A stretch of DNA of 6,848 nt from an uncultured Collinsella sp. (GCA_900552395.1 URZJ01000094.1:1-6848), one strand, 5' to 3'. Numbered from the stretch's first letter, positions 1 to 6,660 are shown. Program-made: numbers and translations. Notes: generated by a model from the sequence alone, not told the origin.

Positions 1-570
1 GTCGCCCTCTTCTCCCGACTTTTCCTCGTCAAAATCGAAGATCATGATGGCGCAGTTGGGGAGTTTTGTTGGGAGCTCGAAGCCCTCTGGGGCTGCAGCC
101 TTGATGAATTGGCGGCTGGCACTGCCGTGGCTTACTGCTAGGAGGGTTTCGATGCCCTCGGCGCCCATGAGATTGGTGAGGGCGCCCACCATGCGCTCCT
201 GCAGGGCATGGCTTCCTTCTCCGCCAAATGGGATCAGGTCCTCGCCGGGGTCCCAGACGTCGGTGGGAAGGGCATCGTGGGGGCCTTCTTCGAAGGTGCC
301 GTAGCTGCGCTCGATGATGCCTTCGCAGGGCTCGACTGCTGCATCCGGGCCGAGGAGTTCGGTTGCGACGAGACTTGCCGTGTCCATGGCTCGGCCTAAG
401 GGCGAAGAGACCACTTTGTCGGGAACGACGTTGTGGGCCTTGAGCCATGCGGCTGCCATTCCCGCTTGTTTGCGGCCCAGGTCGGTCAACGGTGAATCGC
501 AGCGGCCCTGGACCAGCTTTTTGACGTTGAACTCCGTCTGACCGTGGCGGAGTAGGTATAGGCGCTTCAT
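1..570 (-). CDS. Histidine phosphatase family protein (phosphoglycerate-mutase-like), 3' end cut by window
   Basis: The reading frame opens with ATG at 570 and stays open to base 1 (190 codons, no stop), so the C-terminus lies outside the window. The protein begins MKRLYLLRHGQTEFN, the RHG signature of the histidine phosphatase superfamily; His9 would be the phosphorylated residue. The other pocket residues are present: Arg8, Arg60 (in SSPLGRAMDTA), Glu87 (in ERSYGTFEE, probable acid/base) and His148 (in SHGSASRQF). The set is complete, so the enzyme should be active, probably as a cytoplasmic phosphatase of small phospho-metabolites. The length and Glu87 context fit PhoE/GpmB-like phosphatases better than a true glycolytic mutase, but the substrate cannot be read from sequence. 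The start is supported by AAGGGGAG a few bases upstream. It sits 39 nt downstream of the CDF gene on the same strand with no terminator seen between them, so the two may be co-transcribed. Confidence 0.9.
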   Translation of the reverse strand, partial: MKRLYLLRHGQTEFNVKKLVQGRCDSPLTDLGRKQAGMAAAWLKAHNVVPDKVVSSPLGRAMDTASLVATELLGPDAAVEPCEGIIERSYGTFEEGPHDALPTDVWDPGEDLIPFGGEGSHALQERMVGALTNLMGAEGIETLLAVSHGSASRQFIKAAAPEGFELPTKLPNCAIMIFDFDEEKSGEEGD

Positions 571-609
571 GCTCTCCCCTTCTGCATCAGTTTCTTTATC
601 GGCTCGGCC

Positions 610-1770
610 CTACTCGTGGGTATGGCCGACATAGTCTTCGTCGATCGTGATCTTGGCAATCGACTTGGGATATTCGGATTCGACATGTTTCGCCAACGCG
701 CGCTTTAGGTCCTCGGCGTTCATCGTCAAATCCGAGGGCCGCGCGCAGTCAAAGATCACGTTGGTATGCGTGGGGCCCGGAACACAGCGTAGGTCGTGGA
801 TCGAGAGGCGGCTATCGACCTCTTGAGCCATAGCGTTAATGCACAAACGCATGCTCGCCACCTTGGGGTCGTCGGTCACGATGGGGTCGTAATGGAGCGT
901 GACGATCATGCCGTCTTCGACCCTAAACGACTGCTCGATGTTATCGAGCGTGTCGTGACTTTCCAGCGGGCTGGCCTCGGCTGCCATCTCGGCATGAGCG
1001 CTTGCGAACTTCCTGCCCGGGCCGTAGTCGTGAACCATCAGGTCGTGAACGCCCAAAACGCCGGGGTAGCTCATGATCTTGTCTCGAATGTGCTTGACCA
1101 GCTTAGGATCAGGCGCCTGGCCCAAAAGCGGGCTCACTGTATCCTGGATGAGCTCAAAACCGCTCCAGCCAATATAGGCGCCAACGGCAAGGCCGACCCA
1201 TGCGTCAAGATTGATGTGCGTCACCTGCGAAACAATTGCGCACGCTAACACGGCGCCCGTGGCAAGGACATCGTTCTTGGAATCCTGCGCGGTCGCATGC
1301 AACGTCTCGGACTCAATGCGGTCACCGAGCTTTTGGTTGAGGGCCGCCATCCACAGCTTTACGACCATCGAAAGCACTAAAACTGCCACCAGGGCAAGTG
1401 AGAACTCGACAGGTTCGGGGTTGACAATTCGCTCAACCGACGACTTCACCAGCTCAACGCCAATCAGCAGCACGAGCGCCGCCACGACCAGTCCCGAGAG
1501 ATACTCGTAGCGACCGTGACCGTAAGGATGCTCGGGGTCGGCCGGCTTGCTCGCCAGCCTGAAGCCCAGCACGCTCACGATATTCGAGCTGGCATCGGAC
1601 AGGTTGTTCATGGCATCCGCCACGATCGAAACCGATCCCGACAGCACGCCAATTGCACCCTTCGCAGCGCATAGTGCCACATTGGCGAGAATACACACCA
1701 CGCCCGTCAACGTGCCCACGCGCGCACGGTCGCCCTGCGCACGACGAACAATCCACTCGACCATCCTCAT
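610..1770 (-). CDS. Cation diffusion facilitator (CDF) family metal exporter, Mn/Fe-type site likely
   Basis: A 386-residue inner-membrane transporter that should export a divalent metal ion in exchange for protons. About six hydrophobic segments lie near residues 20-42, 46-72, 90-112, 122-144, 165-186 and 189-208, followed by a long cytoplasmic tail. The transport site is visible: Asp52 and Asn56 in the second segment (ADAMNNLSDA) and Asp163/Asp167 in the fifth (QDSKNDVLA). The lack of His here argues against a classic zinc exporter and for Mn or Fe; this is inference from family knowledge. The tail holds a normal CDF dimerisation domain (about 220-300, with GVHDLMVHDYGPG) and a second similar domain (about 303-380, with SIHDLRCVPGPTHTN). 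The protein ends HTHE. ATG at 1770 has GGGGA just upstream; ATG at 1764 (Met3) is also possible. The gene has its own upstream gap of 142 nt after a terminator. In that gap TACAAT (minus, 1816-1811) is a possible -10, but no good -35 pairs with it. Confidence 0.93.
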   Translation of the reverse strand: MRMVEWIVRRAQGDRARVGTLTGVVCILANVALCAAKGAIGVLSGSVSIVADAMNNLSDASSNIVSVLGFRLASKPADPEHPYGHGRYEYLSGLVVAALVLLIGVELVKSSVERIVNPEPVEFSLALVAVLVLSMVVKLWMAALNQKLGDRIESETLHATAQDSKNDVLATGAVLACAIVSQVTHINLDAWVGLAVGAYIGWSGFELIQDTVSPLLGQAPDPKLVKHIRDKIMSYPGVLGVHDLMVHDYGPGRKFASAHAEMAAEASPLESHDTLDNIEQSFRVEDGMIVTLHYDPIVTDDPKVASMRLCINAMAQEVDSRLSIHDLRCVPGPTHTNVIFDCARPSDLTMNAEDLKRALAKHVESEYPKSIAKITIDEDYVGHTHE

Positions 1771-1840
1771 CAGTCCCCACGGTACTACCTAATATCTATT
1801 GCTCAAACGGATTGTAGTGTAGCCACTTTGTCCTCCAGAT

Positions 1841-1875
1841 ACAAAAAGGCCGCAACCCACACGAGCCACGGCCTT
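1841..1875 (-). terminator. Rho-independent terminator of the EIIC / acc-fab transcription unit
   Basis: Read on the minus strand, AAGGCCG (1875-1869) pairs perfectly with CGGCCTT (1852-1846). The stem continues through TGGCTC/GGGTTG with four G-U wobbles to a GTGT loop, giving a 13-pair RNA stem. TTTTTGT follows at 1847-1841. The wobble pairs become A-C mismatches on the opposite strand and there is no plus-strand T run, so it acts in the minus direction only. It lies 37 nt past the EIIC stop and should end that unit before the CDF gene. Confidence 0.85.
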
Positions 1876-1880
1876 GGAAC

Positions 1881-1906
1881 ATGACAAAGGAATCGTCCTT
1901 TGTCGC
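1881..1906. repeat. Short perfect hairpin after EIIC, related to the palindrome at 3143-3173
   Basis: GACAAAGGA (1883-1891) and TCCTTTGTC (1896-1904) form a perfect 9-bp inverted repeat around a 4-nt loop, with a possible extra G-U pair outside. It starts 8 nt after the EIIC stop codon and is followed 7 nt later by the terminator stem. It has no T run of its own, so it is not a terminator by itself. The minus-strand core GACAAAGG is shared with the palindrome upstream of EIIC. It could be an mRNA 3'-end stabiliser, an RNase site, or a copy of a dispersed palindromic repeat. Confidence 0.7.
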
Positions 1907-1912
1907 ACAGGT

Positions 1913-3127
1913 TTATGCGCTTACTTCAGCAGCGCTCGCCACTGTTTCGGGCGAATCGGCTTCGTCTTCTGCCGCCCACCCCTTCGCCGGCACCACGCCA
2001 AAGCAGTAGCTCAGCACCGCAGACACCGCAAATGCCACACCGCCGGCAACGCAGCACCACAGCAGGTTCGAGATGCCGCCCGTGGCAAAGCCAATGACCA
2101 TGAGGACATTCGTCATGCCGATGGTATAGGCCGTAACGTGGCCCACGGCTGCAACAAGGCCTCCGACGGCGCCGCCAATGGCCATGCACGTCAGGCACCT
2201 GCCATATTTAAAGCCGCAACCGTACAGCGCCGGCTCGCTTACACCGCCAAGAACACCCGAGATTGAATAGCCCAGCATGAGCGCCTTCTCGTCCTTATCC
2301 GCAACGCGGAGCGACGCGCCAAAGGGCATGCCCCAAACGGCGAACGTTGCCATCGTCGCGGCGATCAGGATGCACGAATCCGTTCCCACACTCATAAACT
2401 GCGCATAGGCGAGCGATAGGACAACGTTGCTGACGCCCGCGATCTTTAGGAACTCCCAACCCGCGGCAAGCCCCATGAGCGTGAGCAGCGACACGACGCC
2501 ACCGGAATTGCCAAGCATAAACATAAGCTGGCCCAGCAGCATGCCCAGATAGCTGCCCGCCGGCGCCGTGATACACAGCGAAACCGGAACCATGACAAGC
2601 ATGGTCGCAAACGGAACGAACGAAAACGCCACGGCCTTGGGGATAATGCGCTGAAAGAAACACTCCACTCGCCATAGCACGGGCACCGAGATGAGAACCG
2701 GAATAACAGTCGTCGTGTAATCGTTGACCGGCGCGGGAACCAGACCATACACATAAGTCATCGATGCCCCCGCCGTCGATGCGGCATCGACAAGCTTAAG
2801 CAGATCGGGTGCAATCAATACGCCGCCCAGCATCATACCCAGCTGCTCCGAGCAACCGAGCTGGCGGGCGGCCGCCCAACCAAGATAAATGGGCAAAAAG
2901 TAGTAGCCGGCGTTGTAGAGCCAACTGTAGAACAGGCGATAGATTTCGGAATCGGCAGACCACAGGCCCAGCATGCCTTCGCCCATAATGACGGCGACGG
3001 TGCGGAACAATGCCGCGCAGACAATAAACGGCAGAGCCGACATCATGCTTTTGGACAGATAGTCCACCACGGCCATGGCGTTTGATGAAACCGTCGTTGT
3101 AAACGAGGTGTTAGAAACTTGTGGCAT
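1913..3127 (-). CDS. Orphan PTS EIIC membrane component, beta-glucoside/sucrose-like (glucose superfamily)
   Basis: A 404-residue, very hydrophobic protein that matches the EIIC sugar-channel domain of BglF/BglP-type phosphotransferase permeases. Recognisable stretches are YYFLPIYLGWAAARQLGCS (75-93), YTTTVIPVL (137-145), the basic/Pro segment FFQRIIPKAVAFSFVPF (157-173), and the family motif GGVSEPALYG (294-303), whose Glu298 lines the sugar site in relatives. No EIIB (phospho-cysteine) or EIIA domain is fused, and none is encoded in this window, so partner proteins would have to come from elsewhere. The acidic, Ala-rich tail (about 385-404) is not an EIIA. Where BglF-like proteins have GVHW or GLHW, this one reads GVSN (231-234), so the usual His seems to be Ser233. 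The start at 3127 is set by GGGAAAGG 6 nt upstream; the frame stays open to 3325 but that would overlap accDA. It sits 40 nt after accDA, so read-through from the acc operon is plausible. The substrate is unknown. Confidence 0.85.
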   Translation of the reverse strand: MPQVSNTSFTTTVSSNAMAVVDYLSKSMMSALPFIVCAALFRTVAVIMGEGMLGLWSADSEIYRLFYSWLYNAGYYFLPIYLGWAAARQLGCSEQLGMMLGGVLIAPDLLKLVDAASTAGASMTYVYGLVPAPVNDYTTTVIPVLISVPVLWRVECFFQRIIPKAVAFSFVPFATMLVMVPVSLCITAPAGSYLGMLLGQLMFMLGNSGGVVSLLTLMGLAAGWEFLKIAGVSNVVLSLAYAQFMSVGTDSCILIAATMATFAVWGMPFGASLRVADKDEKALMLGYSISGVLGGVSEPALYGCGFKYGRCLTCMAIGGAVGGLVAAVGHVTAYTIGMTNVLMVIGFATGGISNLLWCCVAGGVAFAVSAVLSYCFGVVPAKGWAAEDEADSPETVASAAEVSA

Positions 3128-3133
3128 GGAACG

Positions 3134-3141
3134 CCTTTCCC
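3134..3141 (-). promoter_or_regulatory. Ribosome binding site that sets the EIIC start
   Basis: GGGAAAGG on the minus strand ends 6 nt before ATG 3127. The in-frame ATG at 3151 lies inside the palindrome and has no comparable site at a good distance, so 3127 is preferred. Confidence 0.75.
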
Positions 3142-3142
3142 A

Positions 3143-3173
3143 ATGTGACATGCGGACTGTCCCTTTGTCACAT
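3143..3173. repeat. 31-bp nested palindrome overlapping the accDA stop codon
   Basis: ATGTGACA (3143-3150) and TGTCACAT (3166-3173) are perfect 8-bp inverted arms. Inside them GGAC-T-GTCC (3154-3162) is a second perfect inverted repeat on the same centre (3158). Only the 3-nt steps between the arms fail to match, so 12 of 15 half-site positions are symmetric. The accDA stop codon (3168-3170) lies within one arm, and the element fills most of the 40-nt gap before EIIC. There is no T run, so it is not a standard terminator. It may be an operator, an RNA processing hairpin, or a copy of a dispersed intergenic palindrome. The core GACAAAGG (minus strand) recurs in the hairpin after EIIC. Confidence 0.75.
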
Positions 3174-4892
3174 CGTGCGGTACTGACCGATTGCGCGGTA
3201 CTTTTCGTAGCGGAGGTTCGTGAGGGTCGCGTCGTCGAGCTGCTCAAGCGTATCGAAGGCATCAAATGCCGAGGACATGACGGCACCGGCGATCTCCTCA
3301 TGCGACAGGCCCCTATCGTCAACAATGCCGTCGATGATGCCGAGTGCCAACAGATCGGGGGCTGTGAGCTTCAGCGCCTCGGCGGCCTCATTCGCGCGCT
3401 CGGTATCCTTCCACAGGATCGACGCACAGGCCTCGGGGCTCACGACCGAATAGGCCGAGCTCGAGAGCATCAGGATGCGGTCGGCCACGGACAGCGCCAG
3501 CGCGCCACCAGAGCCGCCCTCGCCTGTCACCACCGAGACAATCGGCGTCTTAAGGCCGCTCATCTCCATGAGATTCTGGGCAATCGCCTCGCCCTGGCCG
3601 CGCTCCTCGGCACCGATGCCGCAAAACGCGCCCGAAGTATCGACCAGGCACAGAACCGGTCGACCAAACTTTTCGGCCTGGCGCATCAGGCGACGCGCTT
3701 TGCGGTAGCCCTCGGGATGCGCCATGCCAAAGTTGCGGCGCATGCGCTCTTTGGTCGTGGTGCCGCGCTCGATGGCGATGACCGTTACGGGGCGTCCGTC
3801 TTTCCAGCCAATGCCAGCCACCACAGCGGCGTCGTCGCCAAAGTAACGGTCGCCGTGCAGCTCCACAAATCCATCCAGGCCCAGCGAGACCATCTCACCC
3901 GCCGTGGCGCGATCTGCCGAGCGGGTCTGCTTGACAATCTCGAGCGCGGTTTTTGGTGCCGCCGAGCGCTTAAACAAGTGTCCCAACTTTTTGCCGCGGC
4001 GACCCGCATGCACGATTTCATGCGGTGCCCCCAGGCCAGGCGCGTGCCCTTCGTGCAGCGCCAGCAGCTCGCCTACCGTGAGCGCAATCTCGCCACGCGG
4101 AACAACAGCATCGCAAAAGCCGTGCTCCAGCAAAAACTCGGAGCGCTGGAATCCCTTGGGCAGACGCTTGTGCATGTTCTGCTCGATCACGCGCGGGCCG
4201 GCAAATGCCGTCAGGGCATCGGGCTCGGCCAGGATAATGTCGCCTTCCATGGCAAAGCTCGCGGTTACGCCTCCGGTCGTGGGATCGGTGAGCACCGTGA
4301 TATACAGGCCGCCCGCCTCGCTGTGGCGCCTAACCGCCGCAGAAATCTTGGCCATCTGCATAAGCGATGTCACGCCCTCTTGCATGCGCGCACCGCCCGA
4401 AACGGTAAAGCCGACGACCGGCAATCCCAGCTCGATCGCGCGTTCAAAGACGCGACAGATCTTTTCGCCCACCACGGAACCCATCGAGCCCATCATAAAG
4501 TTGGCATCCATAAAGAAGAGCGCGGTATCGCAGCCGCAGATTTTGCCCCTGCCGCACACAACGGCATCGCGCTCGCCCGAACGTTCGCAAGCGCTCTTAA
4601 GCTTGTCGGCATAACCGGGAAACGAGAGGAAGTCCTCTGACGCCAGTTCGGCATCCCACTCCTCAAACGTGCCCTCGTCGACCGTCATGCGCATGCGCGC
4701 GCGACCGCTCACGCGAAAGTGTTTACCGCAGCGAGGGCAGACCTCGAGGTTGTCGTGCAGGCGCGCCTCATCGATCACGCGGCGGCACTCCGGGCACTTG
4801 ATAAACACGTGGCGCGCGGGAAACTCGGCGCACGACTCGGTTATCGGCCCCTCAAGGACATTGACCGTCTTCGCTTTTCTATTCATCAGCAT
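3168..4892 (-). CDS. accDA: Acetyl-CoA carboxylase carboxyltransferase, fused beta (AccD) and alpha (AccA) subunits
   Basis: A 574-residue fusion of two subunits that are separate proteins in E. coli. It transfers the carboxyl group from carboxybiotin on AccB to acetyl-CoA, giving malonyl-CoA for fatty-acid synthesis. The N-terminal AccD half has the Cys4 zinc finger (Cys33, Cys36, Cys52, Cys55), SGGARMQEG (165-173) and PTTGGVTASFA (204-214). A linker near 282-302 leads to the AccA half. That half has ELHGDRYFGDD (344-354), RRNFGMAHPEGYRKA (385-399), GAEERGQGEAIA (427-438) and TGEGGSGGAL (456-465). No frameshift or break is seen at the junction. ATG 4892 gives a 14-nt overlap with accC and has GGGG 7 nt upstream; ATG 4886 is an alternative with poorer spacing. 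The overlap suggests translational coupling with accC. The position Pro in many AccA proteins (GAYPG) is Cys424 here (GAFCG). Confidence 0.96.
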   Translation of the reverse strand: MLMNRKAKTVNVLEGPITESCAEFPARHVFIKCPECRRVIDEARLHDNLEVCPRCGKHFRVSGRARMRMTVDEGTFEEWDAELASEDFLSFPGYADKLKSACERSGERDAVVCGRGKICGCDTALFFMDANFMMGSMGSVVGEKICRVFERAIELGLPVVGFTVSGGARMQEGVTSLMQMAKISAAVRRHSEAGGLYITVLTDPTTGGVTASFAMEGDIILAEPDALTAFAGPRVIEQNMHKRLPKGFQRSEFLLEHGFCDAVVPRGEIALTVGELLALHEGHAPGLGAPHEIVHAGRRGKKLGHLFKRSAAPKTALEIVKQTRSADRATAGEMVSLGLDGFVELHGDRYFGDDAAVVAGIGWKDGRPVTVIAIERGTTTKERMRRNFGMAHPEGYRKARRLMRQAEKFGRPVLCLVDTSGAFCGIGAEERGQGEAIAQNLMEMSGLKTPIVSVVTGEGGSGGALALSVADRILMLSSSAYSVVSPEACASILWKDTERANEAAEALKLTAPDLLALGIIDGIVDDRGLSHEEIAGAVMSSAFDAFDTLEQLDDATLTNLRYEKYRAIGQYRTM

Positions 4893-6222
4893 AGAGATGC
4901 CCCATCAGATCGGTGTGATACATGCCCGACAAGAACTCGTCGTTTGCCAGCACGTCGAGCTGAAGCTCGCTGTTTTCGCTTACGCCCTCAATCACGAGCT
5001 CGCCCAGGGCCGAGCGCATCTTGCGAATGGCGCCGTCGCGCGTGGGCGCACACACGATGAGCTTGCCGAGCATGGAGTCGTAGTACGGCGGAACTTTTGC
5101 ACCGGTAAACATGGCCGAATCCCAGCGCACACGCGGACCACCCGGTACACGCAACGCAGTGACCGTTCCGCATGACGGCAGGAAGTCCGGTGTTTCGGCA
5201 TTGATGCGGCACTCCATGGCATGATTGCGGACTGGTATGTCCTCCTGCTCAAAGGGCAGAGGCTGGCCGGCAGCCACGCGCAGCTGCCACTTAACCAGGT
5301 CGGTATCGGTCACAAACTCCGTAACCGGATGCTCAACCTGCAAACGCGTGTTCATTTCCATAAAGTAGAAATTGCCGTCGTCCGAGTACAGAAACTCGAT
5401 GGTGCCAGCGCCCTCATAGCCAACGGCACGAGCCAGGTCGCGCGCGGCCTTGTGCATGCGCGCGCGAATATCATCGCGTCCGTCGAGGCACGGCGCGGGG
5501 CTCTCCTCGATCAGCTTTTGGTTGCGGCGCTGCACCGAGCACTCGCGCTCGCCGAGCGAAAACACATGGCCCTGCTTATCGGCCATAATCTGCACCTCAA
5601 CGTGGTGCGCCGGCGCGACGAACTTCTCCATGTAGCACTCGCCGTCGCCAAAAACGGCCTCGCCCTCGGCACGCGCCTCGATGAACGCCTTTGCCGCATC
5701 TTCCACGCGCTCGACCTTGCGAATGCCGCGACCGCCACCACCTGCACGCGCCTTAATAAGCACGGGGCAGCCAATGCGCTCGGCCTCGGCCGTTGCTTCC
5801 TCGGGGCTTTTGAGCAAATCGCAGCCCGGCACGATGGGCACGCCCGCAGCAGCGGCCGTTCGGCGTGCGGCGTCCTTGTCGCCCATGCTGTCGATCACCT
5901 CGGCCGAAGGACCGACAAACGCCAGACCGAACTTGTCGCAGTCGCGCACGAAGCTCGCCTTCTCGGAGAAAAAGCCATAGCCGGGATGAATTGCCTTAGC
6001 TCCCGACTTTACGGCACAGGTGAGCACGGCATCGTCGTTGAGGTAGCTCTCGGCAAGACGCGGGCCACCGATGCAATATGCCTCGTCGGCAAGCTGCACG
6101 TGCAGCGCGTCCGCATCGGCCGTGGAATAGACGGCGACGGTCTTGATGCCCATATCGCGGCACGCGCGGATAACACGGACCGCGACTTCGCCACGGTTGG
6201 CAATGAGCACTTTGTCGAACAT
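4879..6222 (-). CDS. accC: Acetyl-CoA carboxylase, biotin carboxylase subunit
   Basis: A 447-residue ATP-grasp enzyme, close to the 449 of E. coli AccC. It uses ATP and bicarbonate to carboxylate the biotin on AccB in the cytoplasm. The N-terminus MFDKVLIANRGEVAVRVIRA is the standard biotin carboxylase start. Expected active-site residues are in place: Lys116 (MGDK), Lys157 and the glycine loop 161-166, His207, Lys236 (in QRRNQKLIEE), Glu276, Glu289, Asn291 and Arg293 (EMNTRLQVEHP), and Arg339 (ECRINAE). One small difference is KARAGGGGRG where KASGGGGGRG or KAAAGGGGRG is common. The start at 6222 is chosen because it fits the family and has AAGGAAGG 4 nt upstream; the frame stays open to 6441 but that stretch overlaps fabZ and shows no homology. 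It starts 10 nt after fabZ, whose stop codon overlaps this ribosome site, and its end overlaps accDA by 14 nt. Confidence 0.97.
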   Translation of the reverse strand: MFDKVLIANRGEVAVRVIRACRDMGIKTVAVYSTADADALHVQLADEAYCIGGPRLAESYLNDDAVLTCAVKSGAKAIHPGYGFFSEKASFVRDCDKFGLAFVGPSAEVIDSMGDKDAARRTAAAAGVPIVPGCDLLKSPEEATAEAERIGCPVLIKARAGGGGRGIRKVERVEDAAKAFIEARAEGEAVFGDGECYMEKFVAPAHHVEVQIMADKQGHVFSLGERECSVQRRNQKLIEESPAPCLDGRDDIRARMHKAARDLARAVGYEGAGTIEFLYSDDGNFYFMEMNTRLQVEHPVTEFVTDTDLVKWQLRVAAGQPLPFEQEDIPVRNHAMECRINAETPDFLPSCGTVTALRVPGGPRVRWDSAMFTGAKVPPYYDSMLGKLIVCAPTRDGAIRKMRSALGELVIEGVSENSELQLDVLANDEFLSGMYHTDLMGHLYADE

Positions 6223-6232
6223 GAAGCCTTCC

Positions 6233-6655
6233 TTAACTTTCGTGCATGAGTGCAAAGGACATATCGGCGCGGCAGCAAACCTCACCGTTGACGCTCGCAG
6301 TACCCGTCGCAAAGCGGAACGGCCCGCGCGCACGCGTGATGGTGCACACCAGATCAACCGTGTCGCCCGGGCGCACCGGACGCTTAAAGCGCACCTTATC
6401 GAGGCTCGTATAGAACGGCGTCGCGCCGCGCGCCTCCTCATCGCCCATCAGCAGCACGCAGCAGTTCTGGGCGAGCATCTCGCACTGAATCACGCCGGGG
6501 ACGACCGGGTTTCCCGGAAAATGTCCCTGCAAAAAGTACTCGTCGCCTGTAATCGTGATCTTGCCGTGGGCCTCGTCGCCCACCAGCTCGGCTTCGTCGA
6601 GCAAAAGCATCGGCTCGCGATGCGGTAACAGCTTCTTGAGCTCTTCTTTGTTCAT
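6233..6655 (-). CDS. fabZ: 3-hydroxyacyl-ACP dehydratase
   Basis: A 140-residue hot-dog-fold enzyme that removes water from beta-hydroxyacyl-ACP in the fatty-acid elongation cycle. The N-terminal LLPHREPMLLLDE (9-21) and the active-site stretch GHFPGNPVVPGV (44-55) are typical. His45 and Glu59 (in IQCEMLAQ) are the expected catalytic pair. Length is normal for FabZ. ATG 6655 is preferred: AGGTGA lies 5 nt upstream, and a GTG three codons earlier (6664) would fall inside that ribosome site. The gene lies between accB and accC with gaps of 9 and 10 nt, the same placement as in the streptococcal fab cluster (accB-fabZ-accC-accD-accA, from memory). This links dehydration with malonyl-CoA supply in one operon. 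Whether it also isomerises the double bond, as FabM or FabA do elsewhere, cannot be told from this sequence. Confidence 0.96.
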   Translation of the reverse strand: MNKEELKKLLPHREPMLLLDEAELVGDEAHGKITITGDEYFLQGHFPGNPVVPGVIQCEMLAQNCCVLLMGDEEARGATPFYTSLDKVRFKRPVRPGDTVDLVCTITRARGPFRFATGTASVNGEVCCRADMSFALMHES

Positions 6656-6660
6656 GGATA

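Noticed and set aside
1811..1839. Promoter for the CDF gene with TACAAT as -10
   Set aside because: The hexamer matches 5 of 6 but every -35 at 15-18 bp spacing matches 3 of 6 or fewer, so it is mentioned only in the gene entry.
3143..3173. Reading the TGTGA...TCACA arms as a CRP/FNR-type binding site
   Set aside because: The arms are 15 bp apart, not the 6 bp of a CRP site, and a CRP homologue in this lineage is not shown. I keep it only as an unassigned palindrome.
3128..3325. N-terminal extension of EIIC to an upstream start
   Set aside because: It would overlap accDA by about 150 nt, is Ser/Arg-rich and not membrane-like, and ATG 3127 has a strong ribosome site.
3075..4640. Long plus-strand open frame (521 codons) antisense to accDA
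   Set aside because: It lies wholly opposite accDA and the EIIC start, has no recognisable motif, is rich in Arg/His/Ala as expected from the complement of a GC-rich gene, and the minus strand holds a clear AccDA with all active-site motifs.
5221..6249. Plus-strand open frame (342 codons) antisense to accC
   Set aside because: It mirrors accC codons, shows no family signature, and has no good ribosome site. It is a composition shadow.
6223..6441. N-terminal extension of AccC into fabZ
   Set aside because: The extra residues are Arg-rich shadow of fabZ; the family N-terminus MFDKVLIANRGE starts at 6222 behind AAGGAAGG.
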